DNA of 64,000 nt from Paraburkholderia sp. D15 (GTDB taxonomy: Bacteria > Pseudomonadota > Gammaproteobacteria > Burkholderiales > Burkholderiaceae), in assembly GCF_029910215.1 (NCBI RefSeq), contig NZ_CP110395.1:2604001-2668000 (forward strand). Reading direction: 5' to 3'. The position numbers and the translations under genes are program-made. Below are positions 1 to 7,866 of the stretch, piece by piece (position 1 is the first letter of the stretch; each line of letters begins with the position of its first letter). A model generated the notes under the pieces. The model worked only from the letters and a program-made list of their open reading frames with translations, made no database searches and was not told where the DNA came from.

Positions 1-844
1 CGTCTTCGTTGATCGGCGCGTTCGCGGCCAGCTTGCCGACATACGCCTGCACGTTCTGCTGCAAACGTTGCGCGCGCAACGTCGCGCGGATCTGCTCCTT
101 GACGTCGGCAAGCGGACGCTGCGCCGCCGCACGCGTGTCGATCAGCTTGACGATGTGAAAACCCGTCGGCGTCTGCACCGGCGCGGACACCTGGCCGGCC
201 TTGAGCGCGGCGGCGGCCTGGCGGATCGCCGGCAGCAGCATCGTCTCCGGCACCACGCCCATGTCGCCGCCGTTCGCCGCGCTGGTCTTGTCCTGCGAGT
301 TCGCCTTCGCCAGCGCCGCGAAATCGCCGCTACGCGCGCGTCCCGCGAGATCGGTCGCCTGTTTGCGGATTTTCTCGACGCTCGCGGCATCCGTGTTCGG
401 CGGCACTTCGAGATAAATCTGCGCGAGATGCAGCGAACGCGGCACGGTGAATGCCGGCGCGTTCTGCTCGTACGCGGCCTGGATTTCCGCATCGGACGGA
501 TACGCCGCCGGCGGCGCATTCACCGACGCCAGATAGCTGCGCACGACCACCTCGCGCTGTGCCTCCTCCAACGCCGCGCGCACCTGCGGTTGCTTGTCCC
601 AGCCCTTCGCCTTCGCTTCGGCGAGCACCGACTTCTGCGCGAGCGTCGAACGCACGAGCTGATCCATCGCGGACGGATCGGCGGCGAGACGCGTGCGTCC
701 GTCCGGATTGAGCGACTTCAGCAGGGTTTCGATATCGGCCTGCGTGACCGACGCCTGGGGCGCGTTGGCGATGACGTCGCTTTGCGCCATCGCGACGAGC
801 GGCGCGAGCGACAGCAGCCATGCTGCGAGTACAAGTTTCTTCAC
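1..844 (-). CDS. PpiC-type peptidylprolyl isomerase, 3' end outside window
   Basis: Parvulin-family peptidyl-prolyl cis-trans isomerase, probably a periplasmic chaperone for outer-membrane or secreted proteins. The frame starts at GTG (842-844) after an AGGAG site six bases upstream. It opens with a signal peptide (VKKLVLAAWLLSLAPLVAMA, cut before QSD). An N-terminal SurA-like helical region (about 30-130) leads into a PpiC domain (about 135-240) with the typical ANSQDKTSAANGGDMG and TPTGFHIVKL segments. The frame stays open to the left edge, so the C-terminus is not in the window. It is the last visible gene of the leftward run that starts with the TpsB gene. A PpiC protein lies in a comparable place in the P. 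aeruginosa pdt locus, as I recall it. It may help fold the secreted adhesin or its transporter; this is inference from position. Confidence 0.88.
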   Translation of the reverse strand, partial: MKKLVLAAWLLSLAPLVAMAQSDVIANAPQASVTQADIETLLKSLNPDGRTRLAADPSAMDQLVRSTLAQKSVLAEAKAKGWDKQPQVRAALEEAQREVVVRSYLASVNAPPAAYPSDAEIQAAYEQNAPAFTVPRSLHLAQIYLEVPPNTDAASVEKIRKQATDLAGRARSGDFAALAKANSQDKTSAANGGDMGVVPETMLLPAIRQAAAALKAGQVSAPVQTPTGFHIVKLIDTRAAAQRPLADVKEQIRATLRAQRLQQNVQAYVGKLAANAPINED

Positions 845-863
845 CGTGACTCCTGCGATTACG

Positions 864-893
864 TGAATGCTGTTGAATGCTGTTGAATGCTGT
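864..893. repeat. 10-bp tandem repeat, three copies
   Basis: TGAATGCTGT occurs three times head to tail in the 186-base gap between the PpiC gene and the preceding gene of the operon, just upstream of the PpiC ribosome-binding site. It has no evident function; a slippage-prone spacer is the simplest reading. Confidence 0.8.
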
Positions 894-1030
894 TGTGAAC
901 GTTGTTCTGCTCGCGACGATCGTCGTCGCGGTTCATGCGTGGACCAGGCGCGCCCTGTCTCGCCCATCGATGCGCCTGCATCGCGTACGGCGGCGCATGG
1001 GCGCGAGAACATGGGCGACAAGGCGGGTTA

Positions 1031-1489
1031 TCAGGCAGGCGACCGCTCGCGTTCCATCGGCGTTTCCAGCCGGACGACAACCGGCTGGATCATGTCGCGC
1101 GGCGGCGGCAATCCCACCTGTCTGCCGACGACGAGCGCGGCAAGCTCCGCTTCGAGTTCTTCCTCCAGACCAACTTCTCCACCCTGCACGCATTCGATCC
1201 GTTCGACCCGGCCGCGTGCATCGAGCCATGTTTTCAAGCGCAGCACCGGCACGTGCTGCCCGGCCGTTGCCGCGTTCGCCTGCCGTTCAAAAAATCCGGC
1301 CAGCCGGGACGCGGACGCTTCGTCGTCAGCCAGCGCCGTCTGCAAACACAGCGCAACCTGCTGCGCGTAGCTCACCCACGCCGACGGCGCGGCATCGACG
1401 CCCACCGCAGCGGGCTTCGCGCGCGGCCGGCCGCCGAAGACCGACGACCACGCCGCGCGCAACGCGCCAAAGCGGTCCGCGACGCTCAT
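1031..1489 (-). CDS. small TonB-C-like hypothetical protein
   Basis: A 152-residue protein without a signal peptide or membrane segment. Its middle and end (VPVLRLKTWLDARGRVERIE, then GLPPPRDMIQPVVVRLE) resemble the beta-strand pattern of TonB C-terminal domains and of small proteins in TonB/ExbB clusters. The match is to a pattern only; I cannot name a family. The ATG shares a base with the stop of the YbjN gene (TAATG), so the two are translationally coupled. It belongs to the TpsB-ExbB-ExbD-TonB operon. Its function is unknown. A cytoplasmic or mis-started periplasmic partner of the energy-transducing complex is possible. Confidence 0.75.
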   Translation of the reverse strand: MSVADRFGALRAAWSSVFGGRPRAKPAAVGVDAAPSAWVSYAQQVALCLQTALADDEASASRLAGFFERQANAATAGQHVPVLRLKTWLDARGRVERIECVQGGEVGLEEELEAELAALVVGRQVGLPPPRDMIQPVVVRLETPMERERSPA

Positions 1490-2088
1490 TACGCCGACGC
1501 CTTCTCACGCGAAGCCCGCTCGCGCACGGCCTCTCCCTCGCGCGCGCCGACCTCGATCCCCGCACCGGCCGCCGCGGCAGCCACCGCCGCCTGCGTCTGC
1601 GCGTGCTGCTCGGCGAACACCGGCCGCGTACGCAGATGCATCAGCAACTCCTGAATGAGGCGATCCCACAGTTCCACCGTCGAGCGCAGATAACGCACGC
1701 TCACGCCGCCGCCGACGATCACATCCATCTCCAGCGCAATGAATTGCCCGTGATCGGCGAGCCGCGCAAAACGTTTCGTGCGATTCCAGCTCGCGACCCA
1801 TTCCTGCGGATAGTCGCCTTGCACCTGGAGCACGCAGCTCAGCGTGTAGTCGAGATAGCGCACGACGGTCTCCTGCCCGACGGCGCCCTGCGCGAGATTG
1901 CCGAAGCGCACCGAGAAACCGATCCCCTGGCTCGCGCTCATCAACTGCACCACGCCGGCCTGTTCGGCCACCGTCACGCGGTAGCCGGCCGCCTTCAGCA
2001 CGTCCGCGAGCTGCTCGATGCTCACGGCCTCGATCAAGTCGTTCGATGCCGATGCGTCGGCCGCGGCTTTCGTCTGTTCGTCACTCAT
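1489..2088 (-). CDS. YbjN domain-containing protein
   Basis: A 199-residue soluble protein with a YbjN-type fold (about residues 20-165). It has the typical opening IEAVSIEQLADVLKAAGYRV, strands GIGFSVRFGNL and FARLADHGQFIALEMDV, and a final helix LIQELLMHLR. The tail is Ala-rich and charged. YbjN proteins are poorly understood; some resemble type III chaperones, which suggests a protein-binding role. The stop overlaps the next start by one base. Upstream, 153 bases separate it from the coiled-coil protein gene in the same operon. Confidence 0.82.
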   Translation of the reverse strand: MSDEQTKAAADASASNDLIEAVSIEQLADVLKAAGYRVTVAEQAGVVQLMSASQGIGFSVRFGNLAQGAVGQETVVRYLDYTLSCVLQVQGDYPQEWVASWNRTKRFARLADHGQFIALEMDVIVGGGVSVRYLRSTVELWDRLIQELLMHLRTRPVFAEQHAQTQAAVAAAAAGAGIEVGAREGEAVRERASREKASA

Positions 2089-2241
2089 GTCGATCGTCCT
2101 TTTCGTCCTGTAGGTCCTGTACGTCCGTTATGTTCTGCCGGTTGTGCTGGCCCCTGTCTGTCTCGATGGGCTCTTGTTCCGTTTCTGGTCATCCCCGCCA
2201 CACCATTTCTCTCAGGCTCAATGCCAGGCTAACTGCAAGGC

Positions 2242-2931
2242 TCACTGCACGGCAGCCGCAGCTGCACCTGCACTTGCACCCGCAGCCCCCGCCGCGACAC
2301 CACGCGCCGCCGGATCGTATTTCGCGCTGTACAGCGCATCGCCATAACGCTGTTCGAGCTCGTCGTATTTCACCCGCGCGCCTTGCGCGAACGGTTGCCG
2401 CGAGGCAAGGAACGTCCCCAGCCCCGCGTGTTCGTACGCGTCCAGAATCTCGTGCCCGACGCGGTACAGGTCCGCGTTTTTAGCCTGACACTGCTGCAAC
2501 TGCGCATCGCGCTGCTTCACATCGTTCTGCGCTTGCGTGCGTTGCGCGTCGCGGGCGCGCGAGACCGTCAGCAGTTCCTCGTACGACGCCTTGTACTTCT
2601 CCAGTTGCCGGGCATCCTGCGCATGGCTGCTTTTCTCCGTCGCCTGCGCGCGTTCGGCCGCGGCCTCGCCGCCGGATTTGCCGGTCGTGGCCGCGAGTTT
2701 CGCCTGCGCGTCCTTCAATTGCGCGAGCGCCTGATCGCGTTGCTGCTCCGCCGCCGTTTTATCGGCCTGCAGTTGCGCCTGATTGTCCTGAAGCTGACGC
2801 AACGTCTGCGTGGTGGTGCGCAACTGGCTGCGCAGCTTGTCTTCGATACTCTGCGCATGCGCGACGCCGCCCCACGACATCAGCACGCCGGCGAACACGG
2901 CGACGGCAAAGCGGTAACGAACTGGGTTCAT
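2242..2931 (-). CDS. periplasmic coiled-coil protein of unknown function
   Basis: A 229-residue protein. Start chosen at the ATG 2929-2931, where the sequence becomes a clear signal peptide (MNPVRYRFAVAVFAGVLMSW... cut after AHA). The open frame runs much further upstream but is only a shadow of the porin gene. The mature protein is a long Gln/Ala/Lys-rich coiled coil (about 27-140), then a short globular part containing VGHEILDAYEHAGLG, and an Ala/Gly-rich tail. No enzyme motif is seen. It starts 11 bases after the porin stop. It may be a periplasmic scaffold or tether for the envelope machine encoded by this operon; that is inference. Confidence 0.82.
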   Translation of the reverse strand: MNPVRYRFAVAVFAGVLMSWGGVAHAQSIEDKLRSQLRTTTQTLRQLQDNQAQLQADKTAAEQQRDQALAQLKDAQAKLAATTGKSGGEAAAERAQATEKSSHAQDARQLEKYKASYEELLTVSRARDAQRTQAQNDVKQRDAQLQQCQAKNADLYRVGHEILDAYEHAGLGTFLASRQPFAQGARVKYDELEQRYGDALYSAKYDPAARGVAAGAAGASAGAAAAAVQ

Positions 2932-2942
2932 GCCGACTCCCG

Positions 2943-4772
2943 TCAGAAGCGCGCGTTGAGTTCGATCTGCAGCACGTCGATCGACACCGGCGGACCGTAG
3001 ACTTCCTTCGCGCTCAGATAACGCGCCGACAGCCACGTATCGCGCGCGACCGCGTACGCGGCGCCGAGAATGTAGCCGCGCGCATTGGTGCCGCCGAGAT
3101 GGAAGTCGGGATCGTTGAAGGCATCGAGCGTGGCGTCCGGTTGCAGATACTTGTAGGCCACCGAGAAATTCCATTGGCCCTTGGTGCTCGGTTCCGGCTC
3201 GCCGATCGTCACCTTCGCGAGATAGCCGTTCGGGCCGCTGCGATAGTCGGACTGCGTCGCGTTGACGGTGGTCGCCTCGTAGTTGTTCACCGGCAGCGTG
3301 GCCGCGCTGAACGCCTTGTTGGTGTTGTACGCGAGGTTGCGCACGAACTCGCCGTCGAGTCGGACCTTCACGCGATCGGCCACCTTCGTGTCCCACTGCG
3401 CCTTGATGTCGAGCAGCCGGTAGTTGTACGCGAGGCCGAAGAGTTGCGGATCGGGCGTCATGCCCGGCGCGAGGTTCGGGTTCTGGACGATGTTGCGCAG
3501 CGCCACCAGCGTATTGCCGCCTTGCAGGTAGGTGGGCGCTTCGTTGTCGGTGCTGCAGCTGGTTGCGCCGAGATAGAGCGCGCACGGCGAGGACAGCGTG
3601 CCGCGCATGTTCTGGAAGTCGTAGTAGGCGAGCGCGCCCTTCAGCTTGTTCTGCTGGTCGATCTTCCATTCGGCGCCGACCTGCGCGCCGAACATCCACT
3701 TGGTGTCGCTGCCCACCTTGCTGGTGCTGTTCGACGGGAAGTTCTCCGCCGTGTACTGGATCGGGAACACGCCGAAGGTGCCGAACAGGGTCACGTCGGG
3801 ATTGACCGGCAACGCATGGCGAAAGCTCGCGGCGATGCCGTCCATTTCCAGATCGTTCGAGAACAGCAGGTCCGACGTGAAGAACGGATTGTCGAAGCGC
3901 CCCGCGACGACGTTCAGCCACGCGTTCGGCTGATAGCGGAAGTACGCCTTGTTCAGCCAGATGTTCTTCTTCGCGAAGCCGCCGCCCGCGTTCGCCGTGG
4001 TGGACACGGGACCGTTGTCGTTGCCGCTCGCGAGTTGCAGCCCGGCGGTGAACTCGTCGGACAGCAGCGCCGTCACGCCCAGGCGCGCACGATAGCGTTC
4101 GAGGTTGTTGCGGTTCTGCGTGGTGTTCTGCGTCGGCAACTGCGTCGTATTGGTGTTGCCGTTGATGTCGAAGCCGCCGCCCTGATTGATCGCGGCGAAG
4201 TTCGTCACGTTGTTCGCGTTGCGGCTGCCGTAGAAGTGATACTCGTCGCGCACGCGCAGATCGCCGTCGAGTTTGATGCGCGAGACCCAGTCGGGAAAGG
4301 TGTTGGGTTGCGCCCAGTTCTCGGCCTTGGCCTGCGCGATCACTTCCTGCTTCACCTGATCGCGGATCTGTTCGCGCACCACCTGCGGCACGTACGGCAC
4401 CGCGACATCGCCCGGTCGGGTCGGCGCGTTGACGACCGCAGTGGCGGCAACCCCAGCAACCCCGCCGCGCGCGGGCGCGCCCTGCGCCGCCTTCGCCTGC
4501 GCCGTCTCGGCGCGCGCCTCGCGGATCAGGTCGTTGGCGTTCTGCTGCGTGAGCACGCCGCGCTTGACCAGCAGGTTGATCAGGTTGATCACCGTGCTTT
4601 CGGTCGGCGCCGCCGTGCCGCTCGCGGCCTGCGTCTCGAGCGACTGCGCGTACGCGCTGCCGGTGCAGGCGAGGCCCAGCGTGAACAGCGCCACGCTCAG
4701 ACGCGTGCCGGTCACCGTCGATCCCCCGCCGCCATAGCCGCGCCCCCGTACTTTCGTGTTCCGAATCATCAA
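2943..4772 (-). CDS. putative porin (Porin_5-like outer-membrane beta-barrel)
   Basis: A 609-residue outer-membrane protein. The ATG at 4770-4772 follows a GGAGAG site. The signal peptide ends at SAYA/QS. An N-terminal helical stretch (about 60-100: VINLINLLVKRGVLTQQNA) is typical of 'putative porin' proteins. Long alternating strands with aromatic girdles follow, and the last residues (IDVLQIELNARF) end in Phe as outer-membrane barrels do. It lies between TonB and the coiled-coil gene in one operon, so it may be a TonB-dependent or structural outer-membrane partner. No plug domain or TonB box is obvious. Substrate unknown. Confidence 0.85.
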   Translation of the reverse strand: MMIRNTKVRGRGYGGGGSTVTGTRLSVALFTLGLACTGSAYAQSLETQAASGTAAPTESTVINLINLLVKRGVLTQQNANDLIREARAETAQAKAAQGAPARGGVAGVAATAVVNAPTRPGDVAVPYVPQVVREQIRDQVKQEVIAQAKAENWAQPNTFPDWVSRIKLDGDLRVRDEYHFYGSRNANNVTNFAAINQGGGFDINGNTNTTQLPTQNTTQNRNNLERYRARLGVTALLSDEFTAGLQLASGNDNGPVSTTANAGGGFAKKNIWLNKAYFRYQPNAWLNVVAGRFDNPFFTSDLLFSNDLEMDGIAASFRHALPVNPDVTLFGTFGVFPIQYTAENFPSNSTSKVGSDTKWMFGAQVGAEWKIDQQNKLKGALAYYDFQNMRGTLSSPCALYLGATSCSTDNEAPTYLQGGNTLVALRNIVQNPNLAPGMTPDPQLFGLAYNYRLLDIKAQWDTKVADRVKVRLDGEFVRNLAYNTNKAFSAATLPVNNYEATTVNATQSDYRSGPNGYLAKVTIGEPEPSTKGQWNFSVAYKYLQPDATLDAFNDPDFHLGGTNARGYILGAAYAVARDTWLSARYLSAKEVYGPPVSIDVLQIELNARF

Positions 4773-4854
4773 TTCTCTCCGCTTGACCGCTGTTCTTTTC
4801 GACGGCGGGGTCCGTGTTCCGGGCCCGCCGCGTGTTCGATATGTGTGGGTGCCA

Positions 4855-5553
4855 TCACCCCGGTTTGCGTCCCTGCAGCTTCACGAGCACCGGATACGCG
4901 GTGGCCGGCGGCGGCGCCTCGTCCACCTTGCCGAGCGCCTCGATCGACGCGACCACCGCCGCGTCGAGCTTCTCGTCGCCGGTCGATTGCGCGACAGTCA
5001 CCTTCGTGATGCGGCCCGACGGTTCCATCCACAGATTCAGGCTGCCGGTGAAGCGCGCGCCGCCCGCGTCCTGCACCGCCTTGTCCTGCTCGATTGCCCG
5101 TTGCAGCACGTAGACCATGTATTGCGCGTAGCTGGCATTGCCGAAGCGCCCGCCGCCCGCGCTGCCGGCCATGCCGGAACCGTCGCCGGCGCCGATGTTG
5201 AAGCTGTCGGTGCCTGCCTGGGCCGGCGCATTCATCGTCATCTGCCTGGGCTGGTTGTCCGAAGGCTTCGGCGCTTCCGACGGCCTGGGTGCGACCGTCG
5301 GCTTGTCCAGCGGCGTCTTCACCTCCTCCTTCACCTTTTCCGGCGGCGGTTTCTGGGGCGGCGGCGGAGGCGGCGGCGGCAACGGAATCACCGTCGTCAC
5401 CTGCGGCGCGCTGACGCGCTTGACGCCCGCGGTATCGCTCGCGAAATGCCAGATCAGCGCGGCCAGTCCCACGAGCGCCACGACGATCAGCACAGGCTTG
5501 ATGAAACGGCCGGGGCCCTTGCCCGACGGGCCGCCGTTATAGGTCATTTCCAT
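4855..5553 (-). CDS. TonB family energy transducer
   Basis: A 232-residue inner-membrane protein with TonB layout. A short cytoplasmic N-terminus is followed by one transmembrane helix (about 19-38, PVLIVVALVGLAALIWHF). A proline-rich spacer with an eight-Pro run and Lys/Glu-Pro repeats follows (about 55-105), then a C-terminal TonB domain (about 150-232: GSLNLWMEPSGRITKVTV, DAAVVASIEALG). It would couple the proton motive force harvested by ExbB/ExbD to an outer-membrane partner. It starts 9 bases after the exbD stop, so tonB, exbD and the exbB fusion are co-transcribed. The likely partner is the TpsB or porin encoded beside it. Confidence 0.92.
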   Translation of the reverse strand: MEMTYNGGPSGKGPGRFIKPVLIVVALVGLAALIWHFASDTAGVKRVSAPQVTTVIPLPPPPPPPPQKPPPEKVKEEVKTPLDKPTVAPRPSEAPKPSDNQPRQMTMNAPAQAGTDSFNIGAGDGSGMAGSAGGGRFGNASYAQYMVYVLQRAIEQDKAVQDAGGARFTGSLNLWMEPSGRITKVTVAQSTGDEKLDAAVVASIEALGKVDEAPPPATAYPVLVKLQGRKPG

Positions 5554-5562
5554 CGCGTGGTC

Positions 5563-5973
5563 CTAGCCGCCCTGCTTCGCTTTGCCGGTCACGAGACCGA
5601 CCTGGGACAGGTCGAGGCGCCGCAGCAGATCGAGCACGTCCATCACCCGCTGGTACTGCACGGCCGAGTCGCCCTTCAGCACGATCGGCACATCGGGGTT
5701 GCTGGCCTTCTCGGTGCGCAGGCGGCTTTCGAGTTCGTCCATCGAGACCGGATAGGCATCCAGAAAAATCTGTCCGGAGTCGGACACGGTGATCGCCTTG
5801 GTCTTCGGCTTCGCGAGACTCGTGGACGAGCTCGCCTTCGGCAGATCGACCTTGATGCCCTGCACCGACGCGGTCGTCATGATGATGAAGATGATCAGCA
5901 GCACGTACGCCAGATCGAGCATCGGCGTGATGTTGATGTCGTCGTACGGCTTGTCGTCGTCCTGAACCTGCAT
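5563..5973 (-). CDS. exbD: ExbD/TolR biopolymer transport protein
   Basis: A 136-residue ExbD. The cytoplasmic start (DDDKPYDDINITPMLDLAYV) carries the family's proton-path Asp in the single transmembrane helix (about 16-38). The periplasmic domain (about 45-130) has the usual VSMDELESRL and VPIVLKGDSAVQYQRVMDVL segments. It forms the proton-driven stator with the ExbB-type channel encoded 19 bases upstream and energises TonB encoded 9 bases downstream. Confidence 0.95.
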   Translation of the reverse strand: MQVQDDDKPYDDINITPMLDLAYVLLIIFIIMTTASVQGIKVDLPKASSSTSLAKPKTKAITVSDSGQIFLDAYPVSMDELESRLRTEKASNPDVPIVLKGDSAVQYQRVMDVLDLLRRLDLSQVGLVTGKAKQGG

Positions 5974-5992
5974 GGCGTTCTCCCGTGTACGT

Positions 5993-7789
5993 TCAGTCGG
6001 CCAGCAGCGCGTGATCCGGGCTGCGATGCGCTTCCGCGAGCCGCGTGACGAACTCGTCGACGAACACCTGCATGTTCGCGGTCACGTTCTTGTTGCGGAT
6101 CAGCAGATAGTTGTAGCCAAACAGCGCGGGAATCGCGACGAACAGACCGGTGACGGTGGCGAGCAGCGCGGCGGCGATACCCGGCGCGATCGCGTTCACG
6201 TTGACGTCGCCGGCCGCCGCGATCGCGGCGAAGGTAATCATCACGCCGACCACCGTGCCGAGCAGACCGAGGAACGGGCCGCCCGAAATCGCGATGGTCA
6301 GCAGCACCATCGACTTCGACAGACGCTGGTTTTCGCGCACGAGGGTCGCGTCCATCGACGCGCGGATCGCTTCGATCGATTCGCTGGTGATGACGGTGCG
6401 GCCGTTGTCGTCGACGCGGCTGTGGATTTCGGCCACCCCCGCGCGATACAGGCGGTACAGCGAAGACTGACGCAGGCGCTGGCCTTCGGCGCTCGCTTCG
6501 TTCACGTGCGCGAGACCGACGAGATGACGGCCGGCCACTTCGCGGAAGCGCTCGACGAAGTAGTTGTTGGCGCGATCGACGAGGCCCACGTAGCGCCCTT
6601 TGTTCCACATCACCACCCACGAGACCACGGCCATGGCGAGCAGAATGCCGATCACGACCCAGGCGTCGACCGTCACCGATTGCACGATCACGCCGAAGTA
6701 GCCGAAGCCGAAGCCCGACTGCTTTTCATCGGCGCCGTAGGCGATCAGCTTCGATTCCGAGCCTTGCGACAGCGCGTCGAGCGCGATCAGCTCCGGCGAG
6801 CGCGCGATCTTCGACAGACGCAATTCGTCGAGCGAGCCCTTGAAGCCGGCGAAGCCGGCGGGTGCGCCCGTCACGTCGCCGGCCGCCGCGGCCGCGCCGG
6901 TCAACGCGGGCAACGCGGCCGCGCCTTGCGCGACCTGCTTGCCGTTCGCGTAGACCGTGACGGTCTTGCCGTCGGCGGTGACGGCGAGATGCGTCCATTG
7001 ATTCGCCGTCAACGCGGTCGTGCCGTTCACGCGCAGCGGCGCCGCGCCGCCGTCGACCTCGGCGAACGGCACGCCGTTGTCGAGACCGATCAGCAACGCG
7101 TTCGCGCCATCGCGATGGCTATAGAGCAAGGTATTGGGGGCGAGCGCCGACGGCTTCGCCCATACGCTGAACGTGAAGGCGCCGCCCGCCGCGACGTTCA
7201 GCGACGCGCTCGCCGGCAGGTTCAACGGCGCGCTGCCATCGAACTGCGCGCCCTTGCCGACGATGCCGTCCTCGACCGTGCGCGACGGCGCGTTCTGCGC
7301 GTTGTTCGCATAGGCGGTCGCGTCCTTCGGCGGCGTGCCGGACGCGCCGTCGAAGTGGTACACGAGCGTGTAGTCCGGATCGAAGGTCTGGCTGGGCTTG
7401 CTGCCGTCCGGCGCCTTCTTGTTGCCGTAGTACATCCAGATCGATTCCGCCGCGCCGGCCGGCATCTTCGCGATGTCGACCCAGATCAGCGCGACGCCCA
7501 GCACCGCGTCGTATTGCTCGACCTCGAAGTTCAGCGGCGTCTTGTCGTCGGACGCGACGAAACGGATGTCGGCGCCGTTATCGGCGAGACCGTCGAACTG
7601 GAAATTGCCCGAGTGCAACCGGATCAGCAACGGCACGCGTCCCGCCGATGCCGGCAGGTTGGCGCCCTTCGGACTCGCGTCGAGCGTGATCGCCTTGCGG
7701 TACGACCAGTCGTTCTGCCACCACGCGTTGGCGACGCCGGGCATCGTGCCCAGCAGCGCCAGTATCAGGAAAAACAAGGCTCGCTTCAC
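5993..7789 (-). CDS. DUF2341-LamG-ExbB fusion (MotA/TolQ/ExbB proton channel)
   Basis: A 598-residue fusion. Start chosen at GTG (7787-7789), preceded by GGGGAGTGG; it gives a good signal peptide (VKRALFFLILALLGTMPGVA, then NA/WW). Domains in order: DUF2341 (about 23-125, WWQNDWSYRKAITLD), a LamG/concanavalin-like domain (about 140-340, WTHLAVTADGKTVTVYANGK), a transmembrane helix (about 360-385), then a MotA/TolQ/ExbB channel (about 430-590) with GPFLGLLGTVVGVM and the last helix ATVTGLFVAIPALFGYN. Ordinary ExbB is about 240 residues and lacks the large periplasmic N-terminus, which may sense or bind an envelope ligand. It is followed by exbD and tonB. The same cluster type in P. aeruginosa carries exbB2/exbD2. 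Confidence 0.9.
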   Translation of the reverse strand: MKRALFFLILALLGTMPGVANAWWQNDWSYRKAITLDASPKGANLPASAGRVPLLIRLHSGNFQFDGLADNGADIRFVASDDKTPLNFEVEQYDAVLGVALIWVDIAKMPAGAAESIWMYYGNKKAPDGSKPSQTFDPDYTLVYHFDGASGTPPKDATAYANNAQNAPSRTVEDGIVGKGAQFDGSAPLNLPASASLNVAAGGAFTFSVWAKPSALAPNTLLYSHRDGANALLIGLDNGVPFAEVDGGAAPLRVNGTTALTANQWTHLAVTADGKTVTVYANGKQVAQGAAALPALTGAAAAAGDVTGAPAGFAGFKGSLDELRLSKIARSPELIALDALSQGSESKLIAYGADEKQSGFGFGYFGVIVQSVTVDAWVVIGILLAMAVVSWVVMWNKGRYVGLVDRANNYFVERFREVAGRHLVGLAHVNEASAEGQRLRQSSLYRLYRAGVAEIHSRVDDNGRTVITSESIEAIRASMDATLVRENQRLSKSMVLLTIAISGGPFLGLLGTVVGVMITFAAIAAAGDVNVNAIAPGIAAALLATVTGLFVAIPALFGYNYLLIRNKNVTANMQVFVDEFVTRLAEAHRSPDHALLAD

Positions 7790-7866
7790 AATCCACTCCC
7801 CAAATGAACCCCGCCGGCGACGCGGCAAGGCACGAACAAAAAGGTCCTGCAGCTCTCTCAGGTTCT

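Noticed and set aside
3099..5009. A 636-codon plus-strand open frame opposite the porin and TonB genes.
   Set aside because: Composition is Arg/Val/His-rich noise, and the minus-strand genes there have signal peptides, domains and operon spacing.
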